A DNA stretch of 64,000 nt from Prunus persica (lineage: Eukaryota > Streptophyta > Magnoliopsida > Rosales > Rosaceae). Position numbers and translations under genes: made by a program. Numbering within the stretch: position 1 is the first letter of the stretch; each line of letters starts with the position of its first letter. The notes below the pieces were generated by a model. The model was not told the origin of the DNA. It did not search any database and worked only from the letters and a program-made list of their open reading frames with translations. Below are positions 22,053 to 35,216 of the stretch, piece after piece. The stretch spans positions 23,076,264 through 23,140,263 of the forward strand of contig NC_034011.1 in the NCBI RefSeq assembly GCF_000346465.2, given 5' to 3'.

Positions 22053-22734
22053 TACTATATAAGCTAAAAAAGTAGACCTTGATTGCATGAGTAAATATTC
22101 TTTACAACTAAAGTTATAACTTTGAAGAATCACCGAATTCCTTGTAAAAAGTTTTTTTTTGAGCTATTAATGAATTGTTAATTATAAGTAGTAAGTTGGG
22201 AAATTCATCGAAACTCATTATTTATGGATAATAAGGTGATCAATTTGATTTATGCTATTCTCTATTAATTTGGATTCATTACAGCGAAGGTAGTAAATTT
22301 AGTGGTACTTTGAGCCTAAAATAGAAAATTGAGGAAACTAAAGATATAATTGTTTGAACCCAAAAAATCGGTTTGACGCACAATTACAATACAAGGCACT
22401 GTCAATGTTTGACAATATCCACGCACCACACAAAATATAACAAAGTCCTTAACCAATAGAAATTACCATATATCCCAACAAAAAATCCCACCACCCTTTC
22501 CTCGTCACATTTACGTCCGCCTCCAGCTTCATAATCCAGCTGATAATCATTAGATCGAAGAAGAAGAAGAAGAAAGATCAAGTGCCCCTCTTTCTTCTTC
22601 GTTCTTCTTATACTTAAAACATACGTACAGCATATGCATATGAATTAAGTAATTGAAGGGTTAAGTACGTACGTACTCAATTCAATTGAAATCGCTACCT
22701 TAAGGAGTTATACCATTAAATATTATCATATACT

Positions 22735-23484
22735 ATGCACTCTGGCCCTAATCACCCTCCACCGCCCCCATACGTGATGCTTCAAGATCAAGGTGCCCCT
22801 GGCCACTATCCAGGACCCCATGGTCGCAATCCTCCCCGGTTCAATGGCCAATACCGCCCCAACGGGCGCCGCAAAAATACTTGCTTGAGGTGCTATTGTT
22901 GTTTCTATTGTTGCTTTTTCATAACCCTAGTGGTGATCATCGCAGCCGTGGTTATCAGCTTCATCATAATTAACCCGCGCGTGCCCGAGTACAAAATTAA
23001 TGACTTCTCTGTCAAGGCATTCAATCTCACCCCTGATTTCAACCTCAACGCGCATTTTGTGATCACGGTAAAAGCTGAGAACCCTAACAAGCAAATCTCC
23101 ATGATATATGGGAAGGGCAGCAGTGTAACCCTCTTGTATTCGGGGAAGAAGCTTTGCTCTGGGCAGGTACCAGATTTTACTCAACCCACAAAGAACACGA
23201 CCATGATTAATGTAGACCTCAAAGGAGACTTGAAAGGGAGTGACTTCGGAGGCTCCTTGGGAGAGTCACTCATGGAGAAAATGAAGAGTGATAAGATCCC
23301 TTTGACTGTTGCGGTCAGGGTACCTGTAAATGCAGCGATGGGAAAAATGCATGTGTTGAAAGATCCAATGGGGATTTATGTCAACTGCTCCATGGTCGTC
23401 AATAATTTGTCCCAACCAGATAAGAAAGTAGGGATTTCAGACACAAAATATGACGTTGATTTTTCATATAAGTTCAAACATTGA
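22735..23484 (+). CDS. NDR1/HIN1-like (NHL) LEA_2 membrane protein
   Basis: Intronless, 249 aa. The layout is the family's: a Pro/Gly-rich cytosolic N-terminus (1-45, PPPPPYVMLQ), a Cys cluster (CLRCYCCFYCC, 50-60) of possible acylation sites, one membrane segment (about 57-80), then an extracellular LEA_2 domain (about 85-249) with NPRVPEY, VKAENPNK and a Tyr-rich C-terminus. Potential N-glycosylation sites are NTT, NCS and NLS in the outer part. NHL proteins sit in the plasma membrane, and several act in pathogen response or at plasmodesmata; the role of this member is not readable. The family NPN motif is present as NPNK. A (GAA)n run (about 22557-22574) lies in the presumed 5' leader or promoter. 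Confidence 0.9.
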   Translation: MHSGPNHPPPPPYVMLQDQGAPGHYPGPHGRNPPRFNGQYRPNGRRKNTCLRCYCCFYCCFFITLVVIIAAVVISFIIINPRVPEYKINDFSVKAFNLTPDFNLNAHFVITVKAENPNKQISMIYGKGSSVTLLYSGKKLCSGQVPDFTQPTKNTTMINVDLKGDLKGSDFGGSLGESLMEKMKSDKIPLTVAVRVPVNAAMGKMHVLKDPMGIYVNCSMVVNNLSQPDKKVGISDTKYDVDFSYKFKH

Positions 23485-24202
23485 TGAAAACCCCAATGTT
23501 ATATACGAGGTGGGAAGTTGAGCACTATGTTAGCCATATTCTAGCTAGCTAGCTGCTTAATTTCTGCAGAGGGAAGTTCAATTGCAGGGTTAATTAATGT
23601 GTTGTTCTTAAAAAACAAAATTTCTTCATTTTTTTTCCTTCCAAATGTAATGCACAAAATTATTGTGTCTGTTACTTTAGCAATTTTTTTTCGAGCACGA
23701 AATTATAAATGGTACAGTACATATGTGACTTTGTTTGCACATTATTTGGTGTATTTACTTTTGTACAAGAACCGTTATTCGATCGATAGTTGCATCCCAC
23801 CTATGGAAATTTTATGTTCTTCAGTTTAAGATGTTGTTGAAAAACCTTCAAACTCCATCATGGAGGTTAAAGCTGCCATCAATTACTTCCAAACAAAGGA
23901 CATGGATGAGCTCGTCAAATTCCATTAATACGTGGAACAGAATTTGACATTCTTCTTCAGTTTTAAGATAAGAACACGTTAATTGTTCCTTGGCTCTCTC
24001 TACTTGTGATACAAAATTCTCTCAAAATATCTTGTAGATTTGTAATGCAGGTACGAAGAAGCTTGAATCATTAGGGAAGTAGAACTTCCTTTAGGGCCAG
24101 GTCCTTGACAGGATTACTTCTACAAGGTCTTAAGTTGGGCTTTCAAAAATAAACCCATTAAAATTTTTACAAACAGACCAAGGAGGAAGTGGGTGTGCCA
24201 CT

Positions 24203-24225
24203 TTTTTTTTTTTTTTTTTTTTTTT
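24203..24225. repeat. Poly-T tract
   Basis: A 20+ bp T run in an AT-rich intergenic stretch (23485-25080) that otherwise shows no gene. It may be the A tail of a minus-strand retroposon. Confidence 0.6.
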
Positions 24226-25088
24226 CTTTTCCAATTTTAATTTTACAATACATATGCTTTCTTTTTTTAAGATTGTATTATAATTTAGTCAAGAAAGCCA
24301 CTAGTCACAAAGGGCTCCTCCACTAACGATCACGCTGGATGGAAAAAACTCTGACATAGAAAGAAATCATATGCTTTCTAAGTTGAAACAAATCCTATAT
24401 CATTCTATTGTAAAGTAATTCAGTGAATTGTTCTTTTTTGCTTCTAATTAAGATAGAAACCTGGCGACAGAAAAGAAAGAGTCTACAGGGGAATTTCTTG
24501 TTACCTTTTCTTTATTTACTTCTTTCTTGGCATCTCTAAAGGGCATATCTCTCCATTTTCTTTAATTAAAGAATTTATTTTAATTGAACTTTTTCTTGAT
24601 CCTTTGGTTGCCCACACCACAGGTCAGGTCATGACTCTTCTTAATAACATACACCTACTATATTCTCTATTGAGAGAGACTGATTTCGTTCCCATGGGTC
24701 ACAAGAATGGCAATATGGCATTGAAAGAAGATAATTAAGGCCCAATTAACCTGCTTAAACACTTTCTAAAGTAAGTTTACATTCAATAATATGGATGGAG
24801 AAAATTAACATTCCCGTGCTTAAATAAGAAATATTGGATGATGGTTCTGCCACTGTGCAGCGTGCACTAGTGAGTAATTATTAGCACAAAAGAAACATTA
24901 TCAAAGAAAGTTGTGGGAGTCAGCAAGTCACCTTTTTTTTTTCCTTTTTCTTTTCTTCTTATAATTGACCTGCATCATTGGAGCTTTACCTTTATCCACA
25001 AGGCTGCCTCCCCAACTCATCCCCCCTGCAGCTTGCATGCTCTGTGTCTGTGGCATCAGTTGGTCACCAGCCCAAATATACCTAAACT

Positions 25089-25094
<6 letters not shown>

Positions 25095-25127
<33 letters not shown>
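25095..25127. repeat. (GA)n microsatellite
   Basis: An uninterrupted AG dinucleotide run about 1 kb upstream of the IST1-like gene; smaller CT tracts recur at 25850-25870 and 26036-26046 near its start. Confidence 0.9.
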
Positions 25128-25129
<2 letters not shown>

Positions 25130-26145
25130 GGGTTTGATTACCTATTCCTTTGAGTCTTTGACTGAAAAAACTACCAACCACGCAGCCATTTTGCATTTGT
25201 TTGGTGAAGCATCTTGTGTGCTACATTTTTCTTTTGGTTTCTTTTTTCACTTTTATCCGACAAGGATGAGAATGAGCAGGTGAGGATGCAGTGTCAATGC
25301 GTGTGTGTTAAGGTTCTGTACAAATAAAATGATGTTCATCTTAGGCAAATTACAAGGGTGATCTGATCACCATTATCTTTCAACTTTAACAAAACTAACC
25401 TTTAAAAAGTAAAAAAGCAAAAATGAAATGAATGAAATTCCATTACACTATTCATGAATATTATGGATTTTTCTGATATCAAAGTTTTCATAACCCATTT
25501 CTGTAATTCATCTTTTCTTAACTGACCCTTTTGCCACTGAAATCTTCTAATTTTACCACTTCTAAGTCAATGAGCAGGAAATTTCTATTTTTTATTTCTC
25601 ATTTTGTCCCTTCGAGACTCTGAGTCTTCAATTATATCATCATTATCCTTTTTTCGGTCTGAACACACACAATTATCAAGATCACAAAGAAACGGAGCTT
25701 TGCAAAAATTTCCAGCCCCATGTACTCTGCTCTTATAATGTGGCTTCCATAGTGGCCTCACAAGTGTCCCAAAACGACTTTCTAGTGGTAGTGGGAGCAG
25801 ATTTTCAAGGAGACCAACAATGAAAGAACTGTCTCGTGCCTCTCTCTCTCCCACTCTCTCTCTCTCTCCTCTATTTCAACCTTTTCAAACCCACTCCTCG
25901 TAAGTAGGCAACACCAACAACACCCTCTAAAGTGAACCCAACTGTCATGTTGGTTGCTAGTTCTGCTGCCTGCTTGTTTCAGTCTTTCACCTTTATCCTC
26001 TGTCTTTCATCAACTCTCACAAACTAAAAAAGTCTCTCTTTCTCTCTGTTCCATTGCTCAAGCTTTAGCTGCAAATTAAGCTGGTGTTCCTCGTACCATT
26101 CTCTTCTTTGTACCTTTGAAACGGATAAAACAGAGACAACCCAAC

Positions 26146-28864
26146 ATGTTCGACATCTTGTTCGGGTGGCGAAAAGCTTCAAAATGGTACTCAGATATGA
26201 AAGTTCAGATTTTTTTTTTGTTGGGTTGTTTTTATTGGGAACCAATTGTAGTTGCTTGTTATGAACCAAGAAGTTGTCTTGCTCTGCATGTGCATGGTCT
26301 TATTGTTGCAGCAAGAAGCTGATCAAACAGGTCCAGTGCCGGCTCAAGTTGCTGAAGAACAAGAGGCAGACAATTGTGAGGCAATTGCGCGAAGACGTGG
26401 CGGAGCTGATCAAACATGGCCACGAAGACAAAGCCTTCAACAGGGTAAAACCCCGTGATGGAATTCATTCATTACCCTTTTGTCAAATCAAGATCCCTCT
26501 GTTTTCTTCTTTTTTCAATTACTCGTGAATTCTGTTCTGGGGTTAGTTCAAATTTTGCTGATATGGAATCTGGGTTTCCCCCAAGCACGTTTTGGTGATA
26601 AAGTTTAGAGGTTAAAAGTTTTACCCGGAAATAAATGGATGATGCCAAGTACTCATCTGTAATTTTTAGAATTGTTTTGATCTGTTTTTTCTCACTAATT
26701 TCTCTAGTTTTTGTTTTTGTGCTTTTCATACTAAACCCATAATTTATTTTCGGTCTCAGTTTTGTGCTTAATCTTGACTTCATTTTTGTTTTGTTCAGGT
26801 TGGACAGATAATCAAAGATGAATGCATAGTGGCAGTGTATGAATTGTTGGACAATTTCTGTGAATTCATCCTCATCCATCTTCCTTACATCCGCAGACAC
26901 AAGTATGCCTTGAATTTCCAACCACTTTGCTTCCCCATCTAATGATCTGATTTTTTTTCTTTCCTAGTCTTTTTTGTTTTCCCTTACTGTGATTTTAAAT
27001 GATAGTATTCTTCTGTAATTTGGTGGTTCCAGGGACTGTCCAAATGACATTAACGAAGCAGTTTCGAGTCTTATATATGCTTCTGCAAGATGTGGGGATC
27101 TCCCTGAGCTTAGGGTGATCAGGAAGCTCTTTGGTGAACGATATGGGCAGAAATTTGCAGTAACTGCTCTTGAACTATTCCCTGGGAATCTTGTGAACCG
27201 TCAGGTTGTCAAGTTGTTACAATTTGCAGACTATTTTAAGCGATGTTTCTGCTTATTTCATAAGGGCTCTTTGAGTGATGCATGAATAGAACTAACAAAA
27301 TCTGAAATCACAGTTGATTGAGAAACTCTCCCCAAAGTCAGTGACAGATGATATGAAGCAAAGATTGGTCAATGAAATAGCCAGGAATTACTGCATCAAA
27401 CCAGAGGTCTTAGCAATTGAGTACTATTCTGAATGGCAACAAAAGGTAAGTGCATACTTCTATCAACATAGTTAGACAAGTGTACTGAACTTAAACTCAA
27501 CTCCTTTGTTTTGTGAACCTTAGGTGAAAGAAATTGGCGGACTTAGAGTACTTGATACAGATGTTCAGACATATTATGAAGGAACTGAAAGATCTGAATT
27601 GCAAATTGTAAATGTGGAGGAGATAGAACGAGAAGTCGTAGATGTTGATTCTAATGTATCTAGTACTTCTGCTAGTTCTTCATTAGCTATGCAAGTTGGC
27701 CCAACTATATCGGAGTCTTTAATGCATGATAAGCCACAGATTGAAGAGAATTGTGCTGAAGTTGATTCTCCAAGTATGTCTACTGTGGGCACTGAAGAAA
27801 GTCAGAGCAGTACTGTTGGCAGCACAACAAGAGATGGAGATATAGTGATTTACATGGATGACATAGAAGAAGTTCAATCATTTACAGCAAGAAGAGATGG
27901 AGACTCCCAGGACCAAAGAATTTTCAAGTTCAAAGCTATCGAACCCAAGAGGGAGAATCTTGAAAGCAGTTGTGATCTGAGTTATGCGGATTGTTATGAA
28001 ACATGGAGTGAGAGTTCAGAGTCAAAAAGCTCCAGGAGACGTTGGAAAGGAAGTGGGAAAAGGCCGCGGAAGAGATCAGTGTGTCAGGAAAACCAATGCT
28101 TGAAGGATAATGAATGTTTAAGTTACTATGGCAGAAAGCAGCAGAAGAAAACTGTGGTGGGGGAAATTGAAAGTTCATATTCTGCACAGAAGAGTCTGAA
28201 GCAACCTTGTCACATGAAAATGGGAGCTAGCATTTTGTCATGCCAGTGTGGATGTGATGGAAAGAGACTAGGCTGTGGCTGCAGCCTTGAACATCCATGT
28301 TACTTTTGCACTGGCAATGGCAACAATGTTGATTGTCATGTTCTGCCATGGAAGCAAAAGAGAGGAATTACAACTAGGGTGGGAGTTTCAACTCATGGCC
28401 GTGAAGTACAATTGAACAAGGGAATGGAATGGCCTGATGTGCCCCAGGAACCAATGAGGAGGAGGAGCTGTGGCAATGAAGCTATGGTGTACAATGTTTT
28501 CACATATCCAGATCACCACCAACCAACTATGCAAAACAAAGTGCCCAGAGAAACCGTGGAGGAATTGGAATCAAGTATTCAATGCAGGCGTGCCTCGTGT
28601 AGTTCCACCTCTCCAAATGTGGTTAGTTCTTGGAGCACAAGAAAAGAAATGGTGCCCCCTTATATGAGAGCCGTGACTATGCCACCGGAAAGAGCAAAGG
28701 ACAATCACAAAGATGACTTCCAACGATCCTTTTCAGATGCCTTCCAATATCCCACTCATGTTCACCCCAAATTGCCCGACTATGATGATATAGCAGCTAA
28801 ATTCATGGCACTCAAGAAAGAGAGACTGCAAAGTAAGCCTCATTGCAGCAACCGGCAACTTTAG
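26146..28864 (+). CDS. IST1-like protein (ESCRT-III regulator of Vps4)
   Basis: Six exons: 26146-26186, 26312-26444, 26799-26902, 27033-27204, 27314-27445, 27524-28864; all phases agree and the product is 640 aa. Residues about 10-185 form the IST1 domain (MFDILFGWRKASKCKKLIKQ, LKLLKNKRQTIVRQLREDVA, AVYELLDNFCEFILIHL, ELRVIRKLFGERYGQKF). In yeast and animals IST1 binds ESCRT-III CHMP1 and Vps4 and tunes multivesicular body sorting; plant ISTL proteins work on the same pathway. The last exon adds 446 residues of low-complexity Ser/Glu-rich sequence with a basic patch (RRRWKGSGKRPRKRS) and a cluster of about nine Cys near residues 430-465 (SCQCGC, LGCGC, CYFC). The tail resembles no domain I can name. 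The start is the first ATG and gives the canonical N-terminus. Confidence 0.93.
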
Positions 28865-29920
28865 CTTAGCTTAGCACAAAGGCAAGTCTGCACTGTGTAG
28901 GTGTATGAAAAGGATCACTACAGCTTTGTATTCGTTCCATTCAGTTTCACATTTCTATTCTTGAGAATCTCTAGTTAATTTTCTTTCTTTTAGCCACTGC
29001 CTAGAACAGTTTGTTCTTATATAATGATATATGGCAGGATTAATAACTTTAGCTTAGCTGGGCAAATCTGCTAGAAAATTTTACTTTCAGTGGGCCTAAC
29101 CTAATCCAAAGACCTTTTCTTTTACACAAAAACGATATTTTGGGCGAAAGAAAATCGCTTTAGCTACAAACCCCTTATAGGCAAAAAAATATCTAAGTAC
29201 ACAAGATAAATACCTAACATGGATTCGTTGCAACCTCCTCATATTTATATTTATTGTGTAGAGTGGACCAGGTTTCACATTTAATTCCGATAAGCATTCC
29301 CCTCAGTTTTCACATCAATTTCATGTGTGTAGCCACTATGTTCCAATGAAAAAGAACAACCCCACAAAAAACATGTCGCATTCTAGACTCCAGGACATGT
29401 TTTAAACTATAAAACAAACCGAACCAACACTTGGGTGAATTTAATAAACAAATCCTTATCCATGGTTAATTAAAAGATCGTATGAGAACAAAACAGTAAT
29501 TGGAATTCGATACGACGTCTCATTTGGACCTCTAGAATTCTCAAATGAAGATGCCAGAAGCCCTTTGCATGCGCAAGGAAACGACACGGCGTTACTACTG
29601 GGCCTAGCTAATGTCTGCAAAACCGTCCTTTCTTGGTTGAAACCGAAACGACTATTTGAGGAGAAGTAAAATAAGATGAGAAATATCAGAATTTTGTCCC
29701 TCTGTTCATTTACCGGGTTTCCTGTATGTGCAAATTTCAACCACATTTGTACATCTCATCTCGCTCCACAAAGGGGTAAAAGAGTCAAAAAAAACAAAAC
29801 TTAAAAGCTAAGAACAACTCGAGTAAATTGAAAACAAAAAACCAAGAGTCTTGATCTCTTCAATGCCAACAAAAGAGCAGATCTGAGCCGTCAAAACTGA
29901 ACCATTTTTTTTTTCACCGC
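28865..29920. other. Intergenic between convergent IST1-like and LBD genes
   Basis: The 3' ends of two convergent genes face each other here. No further gene is seen; small frames at 29096-29746 are chance. Confidence 0.6.
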
Positions 29921-30927
29921 TCAAGCCACTAAATCAAGCCCCAGTTCCATTTTACACGCGCCGTCGTCAGCTGAGGACCTACCGCCTAACCCATAAGCAT
30001 CGATCCTCCTCTTCTTCACCGGAACGACGTGGTGCGCACGTGACTGCGGTTCCAGCCCCAGCGTTAGCTCCAGAGCCAACTCTCCTTCCTGAACTGGCTC
30101 ACTCCGCTTGCGAGCCGACTCCGGCTCCGGTCGAAATAACAGCTCAGCCTCAGCCGTTTCGGACGAAACCATGCTCTCCGTTTCCTTGCTTTCTCCGTCC
30201 ACGTTGGCAGCCGCCTCGGACTGGTGACTCAGCGACGACTCGTGACTCGTCGACCGGTTGAACTCGTCCGCACAGCACCCCGCGCAGCTCGGTTTGGCCG
30301 AGTCGTCGGCTCCGGAGCCCGACCCAGACCCGACCTTGCTGGCCTTGGGCTTGACGACGGACCTCTTGAACCGGTACCGAGTCTTAGCCTGCTTCGGCTC
30401 GTTCGACGCGGCCGAGTTCTCGTCCTTGGACACGTGGCGAATGTCGTAGGCCTTGAGAGGTGGGCCATGTCCATCAGCAGCAGCTTCAGATGTAATCGAA
30501 GTGATCGGCTGGCCCTTCAGCACGGCTTCTACGGCGGCTTGGCAGAGCTGCCAACTTCCGGACCACAGCAACCCAACCGACCCGTAAATGGGGTTCACAA
30601 TCCGCCCGCATGCCTCGTATAGCAATGATCGAAAGATTGCTGTAACAACAAAAAGTAAAAAAAACGGTTAGCTCCAGTTTCTGTTTGTTTCTCGGGAAAA
30701 GAGAATGCGAGAAAATGCACAAAAGAAAAATACTGACCAGGACGGAGGTGTTCGGGGCCGGCGTTGATGAGGTTCATGAGGCCGGCGCGGCCGTAGAACT
30801 TGGCGAGGAAAACGGTGGCGTTTGCTTGGGACTCAGGGCTCTTAATCCACTGCAAGCAAGGCCTGATGCTGCAATTCTCGCTGCAGCCTTTGCGGAGTAT
30901 TCGGCATCCATTACAACTCATCCGCAT
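29921..30927 (-). CDS. Class II LOB-domain (LBD) transcription factor, LBD40/41/42 group
   Basis: Two exons, 30927-30738 and 30639-29921 (CCTG|GTCAGT, TTACAG|CAATC), give 302 aa. The LOB domain starts [20 protein letters not shown], holding the zinc-binding-type C-X2-C-X6-C-X3-C (Cys 5, 8, 15, 19), followed by the GAS block ([49 protein letters not shown]). The complete leucine-zipper-like coil of class I is absent, which with the sequence places it in class II beside LBD40-42. The tail holds [10 protein letters not shown] and ends with ELGLDLVA, both with LxLxL (EAR-type) repression motifs. A nuclear DNA-binding repressor of metabolic or hypoxia-type responses is the family expectation; the target is unknown. 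The second exon is GC-rich relative to its surroundings. Confidence 0.93.
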
Positions 30928-31129
30928 TTTCGCTTCTTCTACTTGTTGTTCTAAACACAAAAGACTGATCTTGAAAGAGCAGAAAGAGAGAGAATAAAGA
31001 TGGGATTTTTCTTGTTGGGTTCTTGGTTTGCGAGAGAAATGGTTTTGGGTTTTTGAATTGGGAGAGAAAGGTGAGGGTATTTAAGTGGGGGAGGGGAGAG
31101 AATAGGAAGCGCTGCTGGGTTTAACCAGG

Positions 31130-34100
31130 TGGTCTGCCCACTGGGGAGACGCAGTTGTTTTTATTTTATTTTATTTTTCTACAAAAGGAAGGACACTGGT
31201 TTCCACATTCAAGGAGGGTTGGCCTTCTCTCTATCCTCCTATCCTCATATCCTCCTATCTAATCTATCTCTCTTCAACTTCAACAACAATTTCCTCTATT
31301 TTATTCCATTTTCATAATTTTTTAATCAGACTCCCAATTTCCTCCACAATTCTAGCTCTCAGCGCGTGACGCCAACTCCCAATTAATGGGACTCCTTGGA
31401 TGTTCTCATTGGGGTGGGGGAGCACAGCCCTTGTTGGGATGAGTGTCCTTGGTGAGAAACGACTTTGGTTCTCTTGTTATTTTTACCATTGGGGTGGGAC
31501 AAAGGGGGTAAAAAGGTCATTTGAGAGGATAAAGGCCAAAAAAGATGGACAGGTGGTGGGGAAGAGGCATGCAAATGGGTACAAAAATAGAGGAAAGAAG
31601 AGAGCGGCGCGTGGCAGGCACGGTGAGGTGTCAGAGTGCGGTCGAATCGCCACATATGAGTGGAGTGGGGCCCAAGGAAGTCGATTTGATGTTTTTTGCA
31701 ATTAAAATTAAAAAAGTAAAAAATGAAGGAGTAGAAAAAGGCTGGAAAAGAGCTCCTGGTTTTCGGGAGGTCGTACTGGTTTCGGGAAATAAAAACCGGG
31801 TGAAGTAGAAAACAGCGTACCGGTTTCCGGTTTTGGTACGGGACTGTGGGCGCGCTACGTGACCCATTCGCCAACGGTTTTGGGGGGTCTTCTACGTTCT
31901 CACACACACACACACAACACTCATTTTCTCCCTCTTTTTTTCGTTTTCTTTTATAAATTACAAAATTCATGCTTATCCTATAAGACAGGACGCTCAACTT
32001 GATTAGTTTATGCCACAACTGCATCCAAACAACACTCCCCACGTAACTCCATTTCTTTTATTTTTTTCCTTTTTTTTAAGGAGGTGAAAAATAGGAAAGC
32101 TACACCAACCTTTTCACACGCTGGTTTTTTTTTGTTTTTTGTTTTGGGTATATCCGATACTAAGAAATTGACAGCTTTCAATTCAATCAATATCGAATTC
32201 ATGTTTTGGATTGAATCAAATTTGGATCTATGAGATTATTAGGTCATGTCTGAAACATTAATTTCTCTGTTGATAGAAGGTTAGAAAAAAAATTGCTAGC
32301 ATTCCTCATAGTGTAATTCAATTTCTTGCATGTATATTAGTTTGTGAGTAATTAAATTAGGTAAACCACATTAGAGCATGCATTGGCTAAATATTAATAA
32401 TCATATCTACTCCAATTAAGTTAGTTCAAAGAAAAAAAAATAAAATACCAAAGTGGTTTTGCAATAATACGGATTTGAATTCTAATATTATGTAATGCCT
32501 ATAAATTTAGTATATAGTGCTCTCCATTTATTTTTTATCCTCCTAGTTCCTTACCAAATGCATGCGATAAGTGGGCGGCTAGAAAGACTTGGAAACAAAT
32601 GAATTCCAGCTTCCTACCACATGCGACAATTAATTAATTAATTAATTAAAGGGCATAATGTTGATCAGCAGAATATTTGAATATTAATTAGAGAAAGAAA
32701 GGGCTTGGTGAATCTTCTGGAAAACCGAGGACAGACAAGTGGTTGAAGAGAAAGGTGGTAGATCAGTTTCATGCACGAGGCGAGGCTCCAAAGTCGTGGG
32801 TCATGAACACTTCATTATATCACGGGGGCAAAACGACACCGTTGCACCTATCTAGCAGCACACTCAGCTCCCCGTTTTTAGGAGGCACCAAATACCATTA
32901 CCGCCTTTCACAAAATCTGTGTCCTGTGCAGCTGTGTTGTGCCTACTCTCATTCATCTTTGTTGAAAACAATGGGGAAAGGATAAAGTTGGTGGCTACGA
33001 TGTACCCTCCTAAATTGGAAAATAATCTTCGTCGAATTAAAAAAATGTTTTGCACTTTAAACCAAACCATTAATTAATTTCATTAAGACATATGTTATGA
33101 TTATTAATTGAGTTTCTTTTTCTTTTTCCCCATTTTTAGTCGATCGATGGAAGAAGTTTTAGTGTTATTTTTCTCCACAAACTGCTCGATTAATTAAGGT
33201 TTATAGAATATTAAGTAGTCCATTTTTTCCACCTTATAGGTTAGGTCAGTTAGTCATGATAGTGAATTTGTTCATTTGTACTTAAATTTGAGTTTCCTTT
33301 TTCGTAAATTAGATTAATTTAGAGTAATTTATAGCTCGTATAAAAAAATAAATTAATAAAATATTAAGTAGCAGCAGCACTAGCCATCTAAAGGGGGAAC
33401 AGCTTGCGCATGTCATGTGTTCATTACGCACAACTTGCATTATCATATATATCTTTCCCGAATAAATAAATAAAAACAAGTTGTAATATCATATATTAAT
33501 TCACATTAGTTAGTTCAAGGTTCATGTGAATTTGTACACAAGATTTGGAGCGTCCCGTTTTCTTTTAATGATGGTTTGCTTAGTAAATAATTAACAATAT
33601 TCCTTGTAATGATGGACGCACAACCACATTGATTAATTAAGTTTGTTTTCATGTACGATTGTAAATAGGAACAATTAATGGAACACTCGTATTAATTTAA
33701 TTTAAATTGGCTTTTTTGCAAAGGAATCCACTAATATAATAATTTAGAATAAATATATTTTTAAAAGAAGTCATGGGTTCGAGTCCCTGGATTCTGAATT
33801 CGATCAGGTATGAATCCTGTTCATATTTATTTACGACCTTAATTACTGTATTCAACTCCCCTTTGAAGTTTGAACCCAAATGTGAATCAAGCTTTTTATA
33901 CAGTATACGTAGCGTGAAAGGCGATGTTCATGCTCGCGTGATTTATTAATTTCTCTGAACATGTTATTGCAAATTAAGTGGCGCTAATTACAGCCATATT
34001 TTATGTAGATGAAGGTAAAAAAAGAGGGCACGTGGTTGATTGTGTTTTCCATGGGAAGGCGGAAAGTTTATTCTTCTTGTAATTAACTATGTAATTAATT

Positions 34101-35207
34101 TAATTGCCTGACGCTGAGAAGTTGGAAGACAAAGACCTCAGTGCATTATTTGAATATGAATATAAGTTTGGCATCTAATCTTTTGATCCAAGTTGGTGGG
34201 TTCAGATGAACACTAATAGGAATTACAACAACCAAACAAGGTCTTGGAAGTGATGTGACTTTTTGTTATACGATGTTGTTTTTGTTTATTATTTATTTCC
34301 CATCAGATTAAAAGCGTATCTAAGTATTTAAAAAATTCTATATTATCCTGATAGGCACAGGCACCAAACCAAAGGGTCTTCTTCTTCCTTGTTCTGATTC
34401 TGAAGCAGACTGTGATATACGTGTAGGGCAAGCAGAAGGGATGGTGAAAATGTGCCCTCCATGCACAGGTCAGGAACAGAGATGAGATGTGAGGAGAGAG
34501 CGCGTGGCAAAGGGAGGGAGGGAGGGAGGGATCAATTGGCTGCCTGTCCAATCAGCCATGTGGGATGGTCGTCGAATTGAAAATGAAAAAGAACATGCTT
34601 ATTTCCAAATTTCCCAAATCTGGTGTCACAATTGAGCTCCTGGTTTTTGGGAAGCTTCTTCTCCCTTTGTTTTCAATCCAATGGTCAAAATTGTCAAGAC
34701 GCTCAATACCACTCACTCTCCCAATTCCCCTAGTTTTTCTTTTTTGTTTTATTAGACAATGATTCCATCAGGGGACTTAAGTCTGTGGGCGCCTCATGTT
34801 CAACAGTAATTACATAGATGTAGTAGTTGTGGCTCTACCCATAAACAATCTCATTCTTAATTTCTATGTTCTTTTCCTCCTAAGTTATATTCTCATTAAT
34901 TGCCTTTGGCCTTGATCTAGTATTCAATCTTGACAGTCACTCACCATTGGATATAAATTCAATGATTCACTCATTCTTGTACTCCTTTTAAAAAACTTTT
35001 TTGAATTATTGGATTAATATTCAACGGTGGGTGACCACAATCTCTTGGACTCCTGTGGTCTAAGAGATCGAGACTGTCAATCTTGAATAATGATTTAGGT
35101 GCTTCTTGTGAGAGATGTTAGGATGAGTGGTTCTCGTTCAGAGTTGAACCATTATGGTAATCGTGTGCGTAAGTTTTCTTCTTCTTTTTTCTAACTTCGG
35201 CAAATAT
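31130..35207. other. Gene-poor intergenic stretch
   Basis: No gene is supported. The 219-codon minus frame at 31383-32042 lies in the LBD promoter side and has no domain. Simple repeats include an ATTA run at 32625-32648 and GGGA units at 34509-34530. A B-box-like word (gggttcgagtccc, 33774-33786) may be a SINE scrap. Confidence 0.5.
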
Positions 35208-35216
35208 TTATTAATT

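Noticed and set aside
30224..30622. 132-codon plus-strand frame
   Set aside because: Antisense shadow of the GC-rich LBD second exon.
31383..32042. 219-codon open frame on the minus strand
   Set aside because: Low-complexity text with Phe/Tyr/Cys runs, no domain, lies in the 5' flank of the LBD gene and has no plausible promoter context of its own.
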